DNA from: Acanthosepion pharaonis
Lineage: Eukaryota; Mollusca; Cephalopoda; Sepiida; Sepiidae
Length of the DNA stretch: 64,000 nucleotides
Reading direction: 5' to 3'
Assembly (NCBI GenBank): GCA_903632075.3
Contig: CAHIKZ030000247.1
Span: 1,862,501 to 1,926,500, forward strand
Shown here: positions 21,301-32,620 of the stretch, piece after piece
How positions within the stretch are numbered: position 1 is the stretch's first letter
How the letters are laid out: each line of letters begins with the position of its first letter
Program-made: the position numbers and the translations under genes
The notes under the pieces: model-generated
Seen by the model: the letters and a program-made list of their open reading frames with translations, nothing else
What the model was told of the DNA's origin: nothing
Databases searched by the model: none

Positions 21301-22261
21301 TAGACAAAGAATTCTTTTCATATTTATTTCATCCACTAAACTTTCATTTAGTTTTATCCTCATTCTTTTACTCTTAATTTTTACTATTGTTTTTTAATTT
21401 ATTACTATCTTTCATATTTCTTAATTCTATAACTTGGAGATTTATTCCTTTGTAATGGTGTTTGTTATAAATGACAGAAATTAAAATGCATAAACATACA
21501 ACAATATAACAAACAATAAAACTTGAGACACGTGTTGACATAAATAACAAGAATTTGTATTTTCTTTTTGTAATGTGAATTACAGAATATTGCTATGGTA
21601 TGTGTAAAAATGTTCTCAGTGTGTCTTTTGTTTAAAATTCAGTGCTGACATGGTTTGGTTCCAAGAATTTTGTTTGTGAGGATGGCGTTTGAAATCATCT
21701 GTTTTCAATCTTCACAGAGTGCTGGCAAGGACATTAGTTTTTGTACTACTACTACTTGTCTACCAGTCTACTGCTATAGGGAACCTTAATCTAATCTATT
21801 CTACTGACTCTTGTGGTGGAAGGGTCATTTTTATGGTGAGGGTTAGGATGATGAAATATCCTTCTTTTCTATCATCACATATGACAAGGTTATTTTTAGA
21901 ATGATGAAATATCATCATCATTCTAGACCATAACACCTTTTCTCTTTTGGCAAACTTTTTTCTTTTTTTTTTTCATTCTTCTGTCTTCTCTTTATTTTTT
22001 TTTTTTTGCATTTTAATTTTTTCTTAATTCCTATAAAATTTTATGTAATTTTTCAGTCACCTTTATTTAATTTAATTTTCATATGTATTTACTTCCTTTT
22101 GCTTCTTTCTTTTCTGTTTTATTCATCTAAAATGACTCTTTTTCAATTGCAAATTAGCTTCAACTCAAATGTCAAAGGTTAAAAGACAAGACAACCTAAA
22201 ACAGTGAAAAAGAAAAGGAGGAGGAAAGAAAGAAATAAATAATCTCACAAAAAGAAAGAAA
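21301..22261. other. AT-rich stretch with no recognised gene
   Basis: T-rich sequence with homopolymer runs near 21965 and 21995. A 71-codon frame at 21689-21904 starts with a hydrophobic Leu/Val-rich run (RTLVFVLLLLVYQSTA), but it has no splice or homology support, so no gene is called. Confidence 0.4.
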
Positions 22262-25230
22262 TGATAGAAAAGGGGAAGAGAGAGGAAGATGTGGGTTGTT
22301 GTGGGAAGAAAAGTAACAGTGTATAATAGAAAAAGGGAAACAGAGAGGATGAGGAAGAGGTGTAGTGTTGTGGGAGGGACAGTAAAAGAGAATGATAGAA
22401 GAGGAAGAGGTGTAGTGTTGTGGGAAGGACAGTAAAAGAGAATGATAGAAGAGGAAGAGGTGTAGTGTTGTGGGAGGGACAGTAAAAGAGAATGATAGAA
22501 GAGGAAGAGGTGTAGTGTTGTGGGAAGGACAGTAAAAGAATGATAGAAGAGAAGAGGAGTGTTGTGGGGAAGGACAGTAAAAGAGAATGATAGAAGAGGT
22601 GTAGTGTTGTGGGAGGGACAGTAAAAAGAGAATGATAGAAGAGGAAGAGGTGTAGTGTTGTGGGAAGGACAGTAAAAGAGAATGATAGAAGAGGAAAGGT
22701 GAGTGTTGTGGGAAGGACAGTAAAGAGAATGATAGAGTAAAAAAAGAAGGTGAGGTGTTGTGGGAAGGACAGTAAAGAGAATGATAGAAGAGGAAGAGGG
22801 AGTGTTGTGGGAAGGACAGTAAAAGAGAATGATAGAAGAGGAAGAGGTGTAGTGTTGTGGGAAGGACAGTAAAAGAGAATGATAGAAGAGGAAGAGGTGT
22901 AGTGTTGTGGGAAGGACAGTAAAAGAGAATGATAGAAGAGGAAGAGGTGTAGTGTTGTGGGAAGGACAGTAAAAGAGAATGATAGAAGAGGAGAGGTAGT
23001 GTTGTGGGAAGGACAGTAAAAGAGAATGATAGAAGAGGAAGGGACAGTGTTGTGGGAAGGACAGTAAAAAAATGAGAAGAGGAATGATAGTAAAAAGAAT
23101 GATAGAAGAGGAAGAGGTGTAGTGTTGTGGGAAGGACAGTAAAAGAGAATGATAGAAGAGGAAGAGGGAGTGTTGTGGGAAGGACAGAATGATAGAAGAG
23201 GAAGAGGTGTAGTGTTGTGGGAAGGACAGTAAAAGAGAATGATAGAAGAGGAAGAGGTGTAGTGTTGTGGGAAGGACATAAAAAAGAGAATGTAGAAGAG
23301 GAAGAGGTGTAGTGTTGTGGGAAGGGTAAAAGAGAATGATAGAAGAGGAAGAGGTGTAGTGTTGTGGGAAGGACAGTAAAAGAGAATGATAGAAGAGGAA
23401 GAGGGTAGTGTTGTGGGAAGGACAGTAAAGAGAATGATAGAAGAGGAAGAGGTGTAGTGTTGTGGGAAGGACAGTAAAAGAGAATGATAGAAGGAAGAGG
23501 TGTAGTGTTGTGGGAAGGACAGTAAAAGAGAATGATAGAAGAGGAAGAGGTGTAAAGTGTTGGGAGGGACAGTAAAAGAGAATGATAGAAGAGGAAGAGG
23601 TGTAGTGTTGTGGGAAGGACAGTAAAAGAGAATGATAGAAGAGGAAGAGGGAGTGTTGTGGGAAGGACAGTAAAAGAGAATGATAGAAGAGGAAGAGGTG
23701 TAGTGTTGTGGGAGGGACAGTAAAAGAGAATGATAGAAGAGAGTGTTGTGGGAAGGACAGAATGAAAAGAGAGAGGTGTAGTGTTGTGGGAAGGAGTAAA
23801 AGAGAATGATAGAAGAGGAAGAGGTGTAGTGTTGTGGGAAGGACAGTAAAAAGAGAATGATAGAAGGGAGTGTTGTGGGAAGGACAGTAAAAGAGAATGA
23901 TAGAAGAGGAAGAGGTGTAGTGTTGTGGGAAGGACAGTAAAAGAGAATGATAGAAAGGAAGAAGTGTTGTGGGGAGGGACAGTAAAAGAGAATGATAGAA
24001 GAGGAAGAGGTGTAGTGTTGTGGGAAGGACAGTAAAAGAGAATGATAGAAGAGGAAGAGGGTAGTGTTGTGGGAAGGACAGTAAAAGAGAATGATAGAAG
24101 AGGAAGAGGTGTAGTGTTGTGGGAGGGACAGTAAAAGAGAATGATAGAAGAGGAAGAGGTGTAGTGTTGTGGGAGGGACAGTAAAAGAGAATGATAGAAG
24201 AGGAAGAGGTGTAGTGTTGTGGGAGGGACAGTAAAAGAGAATGATAAAGAGGAATGAGTGTTGTGGGAAGGACAGTAAAAGAGAATGATAGAAGAGGAAG
24301 AGGTGTAGTGTTGTGGGAAGGACAGTGATAAAGAGGAAGAGGTGTAGTGTTGTGGGAAGGACAATGATAGAGGAAGAGGTGATGGGAAGGACAGTAAAGA
24401 GAATGATAGAAGAGGAAGAGGTGTAGTGAGGACAGTAAAAGAGAATGATAGAAGAGGAAGAGGTGTAGTGTTGTGGGAAGGACAGTGAGAATGATGTGTA
24501 GTGTTGTGGGAGGGACAGTAAAAGAGAATGATAGAAGAGGAAGAGGTGTAGTGTTGTGGGAAGGACAGTAAAAGAGAATGATAGAAGAGGAAGAGGTGTA
24601 GTGTTGTGGGAAGGACAGTAAAAGAGAATGATAGAAGAGGAAGAGGTGTAGTGTTGTGGGAAGGACAGTAAAAGAGAATGATAGAAGAGGAAGAGGTGTA
24701 GTGTTGTGGGAAGGACAGTAAAAGAGAATGATAAGGTGTAGTGTTGTGGGAAGGACAGTAAAAGAGAATGATAGAAGAGGAAGAGGTGTAGTGTTGTAGT
24801 GTTGTGGGAAGGACAGTAAAAGAGAATGATAGAAGAGGAAGAGGTGTAGTGTTGAGTTGTGGGAGGGACAGTAAAAAGAGAATAAGTGTTGTGGGAGGGA
24901 CAGTAAAAGAGAATGATAGAAGAGGTGTAGGTTAAGGAGTGTTGTGGGAAGGACAGTAAAAGAGAATGATAGAAGAGGAAGAGGTGTAGTGTTGTGGGAA
25001 GGACAGTAAAAGAATGATAGAAGAGGAAGAGGTGTGGTGTTGTGGGAAGGACAGTAAAAGAGAATGATAGAAGAGGAAAGTGTTGTGGGAAGGACAGTAA
25101 AAAGAATGATAGAAGAGGAAGAGGTGTAGTGTTGTGGGAGGGACAGAATGATAGAAGAGGAAGAGGTGTGAGTGTTGTGGGAAAAAAGAGAATGATAGAA
25201 ATTAGACAGTAAAAGAGAATGATAGAAATG
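22262..25230. repeat. Minisatellite array, 50 bp unit, about 58-60 copies
   Basis: A tandem repeat of nearly 3 kb. The standard unit is 50 bp: GAATGATAGAAGAGGAAGAG, then GTGTAGTGTTGTGGGAAGGA, then CAGTAAAAGA. Exact 50 bp spacing is seen, for example between 22391, 22441 and 22491. Many units carry small deletions, giving variants of about 30-50 bp, and two common forms differ at GGGAAGG versus GGGAGGG. The plus strand is purine-rich. On the minus strand the unit lacks stop codons in all frames, so frames of 1002 and 722 codons (Ser/Leu/Phe/Pro-rich, with words such as SHNTTPLPLLSFSFTVLP) exist purely as a result of the repeat. I do not regard them as genes. Confidence 0.95.
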
Positions 25231-25261
25231 GGAGTGACACCAGAAAATTTCATCTTTCAGT

Positions 25262-25619
25262 TATTAATCTAAGAAAGTATTAAAACATAGAGGAAGGGGA
25301 AGTATAGAAACAGAAATGAAAATAAAATTAGCAGAGGATTGAGTAAAAAAGATAAAAATAAGAGGGTAAGAAGCAAAAATAGAGTAAAGAGGGTCAAAAA
25401 GTCGTAATTATTATAATGATACCAAATCACTTTAAGGAGAAGATTAGTGTTAAATGGCAGTGTTAACCCAAAATAGTCAAATGTTATCTATCATCTAAGC
25501 AAAAAATTACCTGAAAATGACAAAAGTCTTGTCTATTAGCCTCCATATGCACACACACACACAATATACTGACAAAAATATAGCATTGTCTATCCAAAAT
25601 GGCTACCATTATCCTACAA
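25262..25619. other. A-rich flank of the minisatellite, no gene
   Basis: Purine-rich non-coding sequence with a short (AC)n near 25550-25562. Confidence 0.4.
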
Positions 25620-26166
25620 AATGACAATCACTGAACTTAGCTCCCAAAATATGATATCATAGACACCCTCTCGCATCTGAACATTGCATCAGGGTCATCA
25701 TCCTCCCTCCCTATTTCCCCCCACCATGATGGTGGCAGAGATGGCTGTGAAACAAAGAGAGTTTGACAAGGCTATTCGCTTGAATTTGAGTTTGGGGGAC
25801 AACTCAGAACGACAGAGAAGCCCACACATTTGACCAGAAGTGCCTCCCTTGCGGCTCAAAGGGGATTGACACAGCTGAAATCTGGTGAACCTGGTTGCAT
25901 AAGGCTGTCAGATACTTGGTCTGTCAAGGTCTGCTTTCGTTACACCAGCCCAACTGGCACTGCCCCCTTTTGCTGGTTTAGCCATTGAGATTATGTAGAT
26001 CTTTGTTTATTCCACCAATGGGGCTCTTCAAAAATTGGTTGCATTCAGTCTGGAATCTCCTCCTCAACCTTACTGCCATGGGTGGCCCTATAGGAGTTGG
26101 AACTACAGTCATCTTCACCCTTGGGATCATTGGGACATGCAAACCCTCTACTATGACAAGGAACAA
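25620..26166. repeat. Unclassified GC-richer segment, probably a dispersed repeat
   Basis: This segment is markedly less AT-rich than its surroundings (words such as TCCTCCCTCCCTATTTCCCC and GGTGGCCCTATAGGAGTTGG). On the minus strand it gives runs of coherent residues broken by stops: VKMTVVPTPIGPPMAVRLRR and ECNQFLKSPIGG (26166-25978), then KGGSASWAGVTKADLDRPS and TRFTRFQLCQSPLSRKGGTS. This suggests an old element or a retro-copied sequence on the minus strand. I cannot name the family and do not call a gene. Confidence 0.45.
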
Positions 26167-26329
26167 CCATATATATTTTATATATTATGATATTATAAAG
26201 ATTATATTCCGTAAATTTATAGAAGCATTACATCCATAATGGTTGTTCAAACATATTACAATAGTTTACTGTTATCCTAAAACTGCAATAGTAAGAATTT
26301 TTTTAGATAATTTAATAGATAAGAAACAT

Positions 26330-26940
26330 TTTCTACTGACATAAAGTGGAAAGATTATATTTAATCAATTGATAGGTCTGCTGCTAGGAAAGTGGGCCTT
26401 GCTTTGAATATTGCTGCTACATCTGGTCTGGTGCTCCTGCTATGTCTTTAGAGAGTCTTTATAAAATTCAAAGAATCTGCAATGTTATTAGTCTTGACCT
26501 GGCATCTTGACTTCAGACACTTACCCCATTGCCTTAACATAGCTTCCCTGTACCTTTTCTATAAATACTTTCATGGTAATTATTCTGATGAACTTTCCTC
26601 TATGGTACCTAGACTTTATGAATTTAAGTGCAGTACTAGATTGGTGGCAAGATCTCATCATTTTACAATGGAAATGTCTAGCTGTAATTGTAAGTTCTAT
26701 GTTAACAGTTTTTCCCATCTCACTTCTTGCTTGTGGAACTCTCTTCCAGCTTTTTGCATCCCAGTCAACTTTGCATTTAAATTTTTGAAGATCAATGTCA
26801 ATTTATTTGTTATCTTCTGTCTTCTTAATTCTTTTTATTTTACTGGTCTTTCTCCTTAATAGAGTTTTTTTTTCATGTTCTCAGCAACCACCTTACATCT
26901 TAGTGACTTTATTGCTTTGATTGGGGTGAAATGATTAAAA
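26330..26940 (+). mobile_element. CR1/Jockey-like LINE, C-terminal reverse-transcriptase fragment
   Basis: Plus-strand words in the family order: AARKVGLALN-like near 26385, then LYKIQRICNVI, IASLYLFYKYFHGNYSDELS (26540-26600), RLVARSHHFTMEMSSCNCK, and WNSLPAFCIPVNF near 26735. It ends in the 3' end phrase CAACCACCTTACATCTTAG and GTGACTTTATTGC at 26885. The longest uninterrupted piece is 125 codons (26482-26859). It is 5'-truncated and frame-broken upstream. Confidence 0.85.
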
Positions 26941-27895
26941 AAATTTTACTTTAAAAATAGTCCAACAAGTATTTATTAAAAGGAAAACAAAATCCTATAG
27001 ATATTAAGTAAACCAAATGAAGTGAGAAATAAAAGTAGAAAGATTGTGATGCTCCAAATCTTTGTAGTAGAAAGAGTCTGTCTACATTAAAATGTTGCTT
27101 TTTCTTCAGCTCAAAACAGCCATCAGTAAGAAATAATTATCTACTGTGTAAGTTAAACTTTGAAATAATAAGTACTTTGTTCATATTAATCTGACCAATG
27201 AAAATTATAAAACTACTTTGTTCTATTGTTTATTTAGTGTTAGTTGTGTGTACAATTGTTTTATTTTCTTCAGCCATGCTCTGAAGAGAGAGGAATGGTC
27301 AGCTTCCTTGAAGCAAAGAGTAATATATTTCTTTACCAGCAAACAAAAAAAAAAAAAATGAGTGCAAATTTTTAATTTAATTTTTACCTCAACTCTCTAA
27401 TTCAAAATAAAAACTTTTTGGATTAATTTGAAAATCTTAAGAACCAAGAAATAATCTCTTGTCTGACAACTGTTTCAATAAAAAAAAAGAACATGTAAAT
27501 TTTCTCAAAAAGGAACCACGTAGTTTCTGGTTCCAAAAACAAAAACACTCATCCATTAAAAAGATCAGGAGACTGGAGGAAAAAAATAGTAGTATCGACC
27601 CTAGGGGTGGTTTTCCAATGACGGTCAAACTAAATCCATACAGACACAGGAAGAGTCTGTCTGAAAAATTAAATCTTGCAAAAAGGAAGCAATGAGGAGT
27701 TTTGGTAAGTGGGCAGAAGGAGAGCCTTGGGGACAGGGAAGAGCATTAGTCTCAATGGCTGGGTTTGGTTTGACACTTCAGGCTCATGTGAAAATGCATC
27801 AACTTCCCCACCCCATGAACAATTTATCCTTTTACAAGGAGGAAATGATAATTGAAGATGTCAGTAGATTATAAAAACTTATGAGATAAATAGAG
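26941..27895. other. No recognised feature
   Basis: AT-rich sequence with a poly-A near 27344. The stretch 27590-27880 is somewhat GC-richer and has a splice-donor-like GGTAAGTG near 27705, but no exon can be defended. Confidence 0.4.
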
Positions 27896-28047
27896 GTAAA
27901 TATGTGAAAATGATGAGAGAAGAAGAATGAGTAGAAAGAAAGGAAGAAAGAGAAAATAGATTTGAAAAAGAGGAGAGAAGCTAGAGAGGAAAACAGAGGA
28001 GAGAAGCTAGAGAGGAAAACAGAGGAGAGAAGCTAGAGAGGGAGAGA

Positions 28048-28107
<60 letters not shown>

Positions 28108-29265
28108 AGAGAGAGAACGGGAGAGAGAAGAGGGAGAGAAGATAGAGAGAGAGAGAGAAGAGGGAGAGAGAGAGAGAGAAAGCCAAAGAGAGAGGGAAGA
28201 TAGAGAGAGAAAGCTGGGGAGGGAGGGAAGAGAGAGAGAGAAAGAGAAAAAGGGAGGAGAGAGAGAGAGAGAAAGAGAGAAGAGGGAGGAAGAGAGAGAG
28301 GAAAGCCAAAAGGGAGGGAAGAGAGAGAGGAAAGGAAAGGAGAGAGAGAGAGAGAGAAGAGAGAAGAGGAAAGGGAAGAGAGAGAGGAAAGGAAGAGGGA
28401 GAGAAGAGAGAGAGGAAAGGAAGAGGGAGGGAAGATAGAGAAAGCGAAAGAGGAGGGAAGATAGAGAGGAAAGTAAAGAGGGAGGGAAGATAGAGAGGAA
28501 AAGAAAGAGGGAGGGAAGATAGAGAGGAAAGGAAAGAGGGAGGGAAGATAGAGAGGAAAGATAAAGAGGGAGGGAAGATAGAGAGGAAAGAGAAGAGGGA
28601 AGATAGAGAGGAAAGCGAAAGAGGGAGGGAAGATAGAGAGGAAAGCGAAAGAGGGAGGGAAGATAGAGAGGAAAGCGAAAGAGGGAGGGAAGATAGAGAG
28701 GAAAGCGAAAGAGGGAGGGAAGATAGAGAGGAAAGCGAAAGAGGGAGGGAAGATAGAGAGGAAAGGAAGAGGGAGGGAAGATAGAGAGGAAAGCGAAAAG
28801 AGGGAGGGAAGATAGAGAGGAAAGGGAAAGAGGGAGGGAAGATAGAGAGGAAAAGAAAGAGGGAGGGAAGATAGAGAGAAAGGAAGAGGGAGGGAAGATA
28901 GAGAGGAGCGAAAGAGGGAGGGAAGATAGAGAGGAAAGAGGGAGGGGAAGATAGAGAGGAAAGGAAGAGAGGGAGGGAAGATAGAGAGGTGCGAAAGAGG
29001 GAGGGAAGATAGAGAGGTGCGAAAGAGGGAGGGAAGATAGAGAGGTGCGAAAGAGGGAGGGAAGATAGAGAGGAGCGAAAGAGGGAGAATAAAGAGAAAA
29101 AAAAAGGAGCAAGAAAAGAAAAAAGGAGGAAAAGAGATAAAGCAGCAAAAAGTGGAAAAAGAGAAAAAAAGGAGAGAGAAAAAAAAAGGAGAAAGTAAAA
29201 AGAGGAGCAAGAGAGAAAGAGAAAAAAAAGAGAAAAAGGAATTAAAAAAAGAGAAAGAAAGGAGT
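27896..29265. repeat. Homopurine tandem array, 30 bp core unit
   Basis: About 1.35 kb in which the plus strand is almost entirely A and G. The central part (about 28430-29090) is a tandem repeat with a 30 bp unit: GAGGGAGGGAAGATAGAGAG then GAAAGCGAAA. Runs of five or more identical units occur at 28610-28760. Flanking parts are simple (GA)n, (GGAA)n and a 20-25 bp unit around GGAGAGAAGCTAGAGAGGAAA at 27970-28040. The 409- and 371-codon minus-strand frames (SIFPPSFAFL per unit) are by-products of the stop-free pyrimidine strand. Confidence 0.95.
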
Positions 29266-30133
29266 AAACATGAACTGAACAGACATAAGTTTCAAATACT
29301 GAATAACAAAACTGTGTAGATTTTTTTTATATACTGTATCCAAGAAATTCAGTCAATTTTATTTTCATAAAGTAAAATCAACAATAGATTAAAATGAACA
29401 AGTAGTTTTCCGTATGTATCAAAAAATGGAATTCTTTATTTCAAAAAGTTTGTAGGTACAACAAAACTCTGTTGCTTGAATGACATGTGGACATTAGCTG
29501 GTAAATATTGGGGTTGTGCACAGACAGATATTACACTTTTCTCAAAAGTGGGCTGCAGAGCAATACACAGCAATTCACAGATATGCTAATCTGAAGCTGA
29601 AGTGTTGATCCATATATTTTTGACGGGTACTATGCAAGTTAAAATTTCACAGCAGAGAAAACTGATTTTATGTAATTTAAGTTTTTGTTTTGTTTTTTGA
29701 AGATTTCATGTTTATTATGAAGTTTCATGTCTACTGAGATGGAAGTAAGAATAAACAGAGAGAAAAGGAAGATTTTATATTAAAAAAATATGAATAGAAA
29801 ATATGTAGAGAGAGAAAGGTAGAGAGAAAAGAGGATGTTGTTTGGAAAAAAAGAATTATTAAAAGGGAAAGTGACAAATAAGATTTTTTTTGCCTTGACC
29901 TAGTTTGAAATTTCAATGCTAACTTCTTTTGAGTTGTTTATACATTTCATACATGAACACTCTTATTACAATGACATGGTTTAGGATAAAATTTAAAATT
30001 TCTTTTAGCAAGGCTCTCCAATGAATAAACAATGGTATTATTAAAAGCTTTTTTTTTAAAATTTTTCTTAAACTTGAAAAAAAAATATTTAGATAAAAAT
30101 CTTAAGAGAAGCCACTGGAAATTGTTTAAAATC

Positions 30134-30168
<35 letters not shown>

Positions 30169-30399
30169 GCATCCAATGGAGCAAAGCTCCTAATCAAATT
30201 CAAACAATCGTTTCCTTTTAATTTCAGTGAATATTTATACTCTATCAGCAGCAGTGTCTCATAATGTGTATATAAAATAAATCTACAGTAGTGGAAATTA
30301 ATGTCAATAAATTAAAGAAGGATTTGTAAGACAATTCAATCAAGTTCCACTCAAGCAGCTTTTTCCCATGAATTGCTGCTTTGCAGAACTCCCAAGAGA
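29266..30399. other. No recognised gene; (TA)n microsatellite at 30136-30165
   Basis: AT-rich sequence without recognisable coding or mobile-element signatures apart from the TA tract. Confidence 0.4.
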
Positions 30400-30467
30400 A
30401 TGCTTCCTCGATCATTACAATCTTAACCTGTTCATGCTTCCTCGATCATTACAATCTTAACTTGTTC
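30400..30467. repeat. Tandem duplication, two 34 bp units
   Basis: ATGCTTCCTCGATCATTACA.. is repeated at 30400-30433 and 30434-30467 with one difference. The duplication lies at the end of the small minus-strand frame described next. Confidence 0.85.
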
Positions 30468-30560
30468 AAGTCTAGAGTTAACAGTAATCTTCCTCGCATA
30501 TCCCCATGAACTGCCTCTTACTTTGTAACCTTCTACCTGGAGTGACTCTCGGGCCTTGTT
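30432..30560 (-). other. Short coherent reading frame of unknown origin (possible exon or element relic)
   Basis: The minus strand reads TLNKARESLQVEGYKVRGSS, WGYARKITVNSRLEQ, VKIVMIEEA, then stop. Composition is protein-like and unlike the surrounding low-complexity frames. A donor-like AAA|GTAAGA follows EGYK at about 30517. No family is recognised and acceptor support is weak. It could be an element-derived fragment; no gene is called. Confidence 0.25.
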
Positions 30561-31690
30561 CAGGGTGAACATCATTGTAAAGAAAAAAATAAAAATAATG
30601 CAATGATTCAAATGTTTGCTAGTTTTTCCTATTTTTAAATTTCTGAAAAGAGACATTCATTTCTGCATAAAGTTTAGTTAGCTATTAATTAAATTGAATG
30701 ACTGTTCAAGTGTTTCTATATAATCTATGAGATAATGACATATATTTTTATATATCAAAAGCAATATTGGGGAAAATGTATGACAAAATAGAAAAAGTTT
30801 ACTTGTGACATGTTTTGTCCTTCCAGACTTCACGGACTAAATTTGTTATGTTGGTATGACTACACATGCACACAATGAGGGATGCTGGGTATTTTAGAAC
30901 TTTTTTCTTTTTATAGATTTTTATCTATGTAAAAACTCTAGGCTGGCATATGTACACTGTATATTTCAAAAAGTAAATACAGCTAGTTGTATCAAACCTT
31001 TAAAACAATGCTAACACTAGTAATTTTACAAGATTTTCTCATGAGTAGTTTTCTTGAAAAATGAGTTGCCAAAAGGTCATCATTTTGTCTTCTCTCAGAG
31101 GTCACAATTGTTCTTCCTTAATAAAGAAGGAGATTTTCTACCAAACATTCTAAACAAAAGCTATAAGACACTGGCCTGAGGATTGTGGAAATTTAGAACA
31201 ATGAAGATTTTTGAATAGACTCTGACATTAGACATTTGTATTAATAGCTTTTGACAAGAGTATGTTTTTCTGATGGACCCAGGTTATCGTCATAGTTCGT
31301 TAGGGCCTTTGGGGAACTAGATGTCAAAAAAGCTATAAATCATCAGCCATTATTTTAAGAATATCGCTCACTTTTTCTGAGTTGTCTGTGAATCATATTC
31401 AATGCAAGCAGTTTGGTCCTTACATAAGGAATAGTTCCTTTTAAACAGATTTTAAATCAAAAGGATAATTTGATTCCATTCTTGCATAATTGGCCCTACA
31501 AAGAAGCTTTTCTTTGTAACCAATATTCCATTTAACAGGAATCTACTGCAGACTGAAAGAAAACAATCTTTTACAAATTCTTGTTGTAAAAAAGAATGTG
31601 GGTACATAAGTAAATTCATAGTCTAATTACATTTATTTTGCAAAACTAATATTTATCTTTAAACACCTGCTTCTTCCTTAATAATTTAAA
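30561..31690. other. No recognised feature
   Basis: AT-rich sequence; nothing supportable seen on either strand. Confidence 0.35.
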
Positions 31691-32399
31691 AAAAAATTGG
31701 TATCACCCCATGCAAGGCAGTAAAAGCCACTAAGAAACAAGGGGTTACAAGATGTGGAAGAATTAGGAACAGAAACATTAATAATGAGCAGAAAGATGAA
31801 AGAGTAAATCAGAAGGACAGTAGATAGTGATTGACATAGCATTTAAATTTTTGCAGATTAAAGTTAGCTGGAAAGCATGGAGACAGAAGGGAAGGAACTG
31901 TTTAATAAGTAAAGGAGAGATGTTAACTTAAAAATATTACTAAATAAGATAGAATGACATGAACTATAAATAAACATCTGAGAAAAAGTATAATAAATGA
32001 TTGCTCTGAATCATTAAGCCCCATAAATAAATTTTAGCTTAATTTTGATTTGAAATTTTCAATCTATTTGAAAATCTATGTGAATTTATGAATTCACCAC
32101 TGAATTAAGTCTACATCTATCCAGCTCAACTGTAAATTAATGAAATCTCAATGCCAGTCTAGTACAGCGCTTAAATTAAAAAAGTCTAGGTACCATAGTG
32201 AAGAGTTCATCCATACAATTACCATGAAAGTATTTATAAAAAAGACACAGAGAGACAACCTTACAGTGAAGGGAAAGTGACTGAAGCCAAGCTGCCAGAT
32301 CAGGACAAATAATATTGCTGATTCTTCTTGGATTTTATCAAGGAGTTCAAGGTAAATAACAAGGGCACTGGACCATATGTGGCAGCAATACTCTAAGCA
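31691..32399 (-). mobile_element. CR1/Jockey-like LINE 3' fragment interrupted by an inserted arm
   Basis: On the minus strand the 3' end lies at 31700-31890 (AAAGCCACTAAGAAACAAGG and AAAGTTAGCTGGAAAGCAT match 59910-60060). The upstream part of the same element is at 32114-32399: AAGTCTAGGTACCATAGTGA, ACAATTACCATGAAAGTATT, and GACCATATGTGGCAGCAATA match 60200-60410. A 221 bp segment (31893-32113) sits between them and is not part of the LINE. Confidence 0.75.
31893..32113 (+). repeat. Left arm of a 221 bp near-perfect inverted repeat
   Basis: It runs from AGGAACTGTTTAATAAGTAA to GAATTAAGTCTA. The reverse complement is found at 32400-32620 and I saw no mismatch on reading through. Spacer is 286 bp and consists of LINE sequence. 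Confidence 0.85.
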
Positions 32400-32620
32400 T
32401 AGACTTAATTCAGTGGTGAATTCATAAATTCACATAGATTTTCAAATAGATTGAAAATTTCAAATCAAAATTAAGCTAAAATTTATTTATGGGGCTTAAT
32501 GATTCAGAGCAATCATTTATTATACTTTTTCTCAGATGTTTATTTATAGTTCATGTCATTCTATCTTATTTAGTAATATTTTTAAGTTAACATCTCTCCT
32601 TTACTTATTAAACAGTTCCT
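32400..32620 (-). repeat. Right arm of the 221 bp near-perfect inverted repeat
   Basis: Begins TAGACTTAATTCAGTGGTGA and ends AAACAGTTCCT, the inverse of 31893-32113. The RNA of this region would fold into a long hairpin. Confidence 0.85.

Noticed and set aside
21689..21904. 71-codon frame with a hydrophobic signal-like run
   Set aside because: No upstream promoter evidence, no domain and no Cys pattern expected of a small secreted peptide; a T-rich region easily yields Leu/Phe/Val runs.
22245..25253. 1002- and 722-codon minus-strand reading frames, Ser/Leu/Phe/Pro-rich
   Set aside because: They follow the 50 bp minisatellite exactly, cycle through all three frames, and have no splice sites or other protein features. 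Absence of stops is a property of the repeat unit.
27459..27720. Plus-strand frame of 78 codons followed by a GGTAAGTG donor-like site
   Set aside because: The frame meets a stop before the donor, composition is Lys/Ser-biased, and no acceptor or related exon was found.
27981..29210. 409- and 371-codon minus-strand frames reading SIFPPSFAFL repeatedly
   Set aside because: They are the pyrimidine strand of the homopurine array with a 30 bp unit; overlapping frames are equally open, so no coding constraint is visible.
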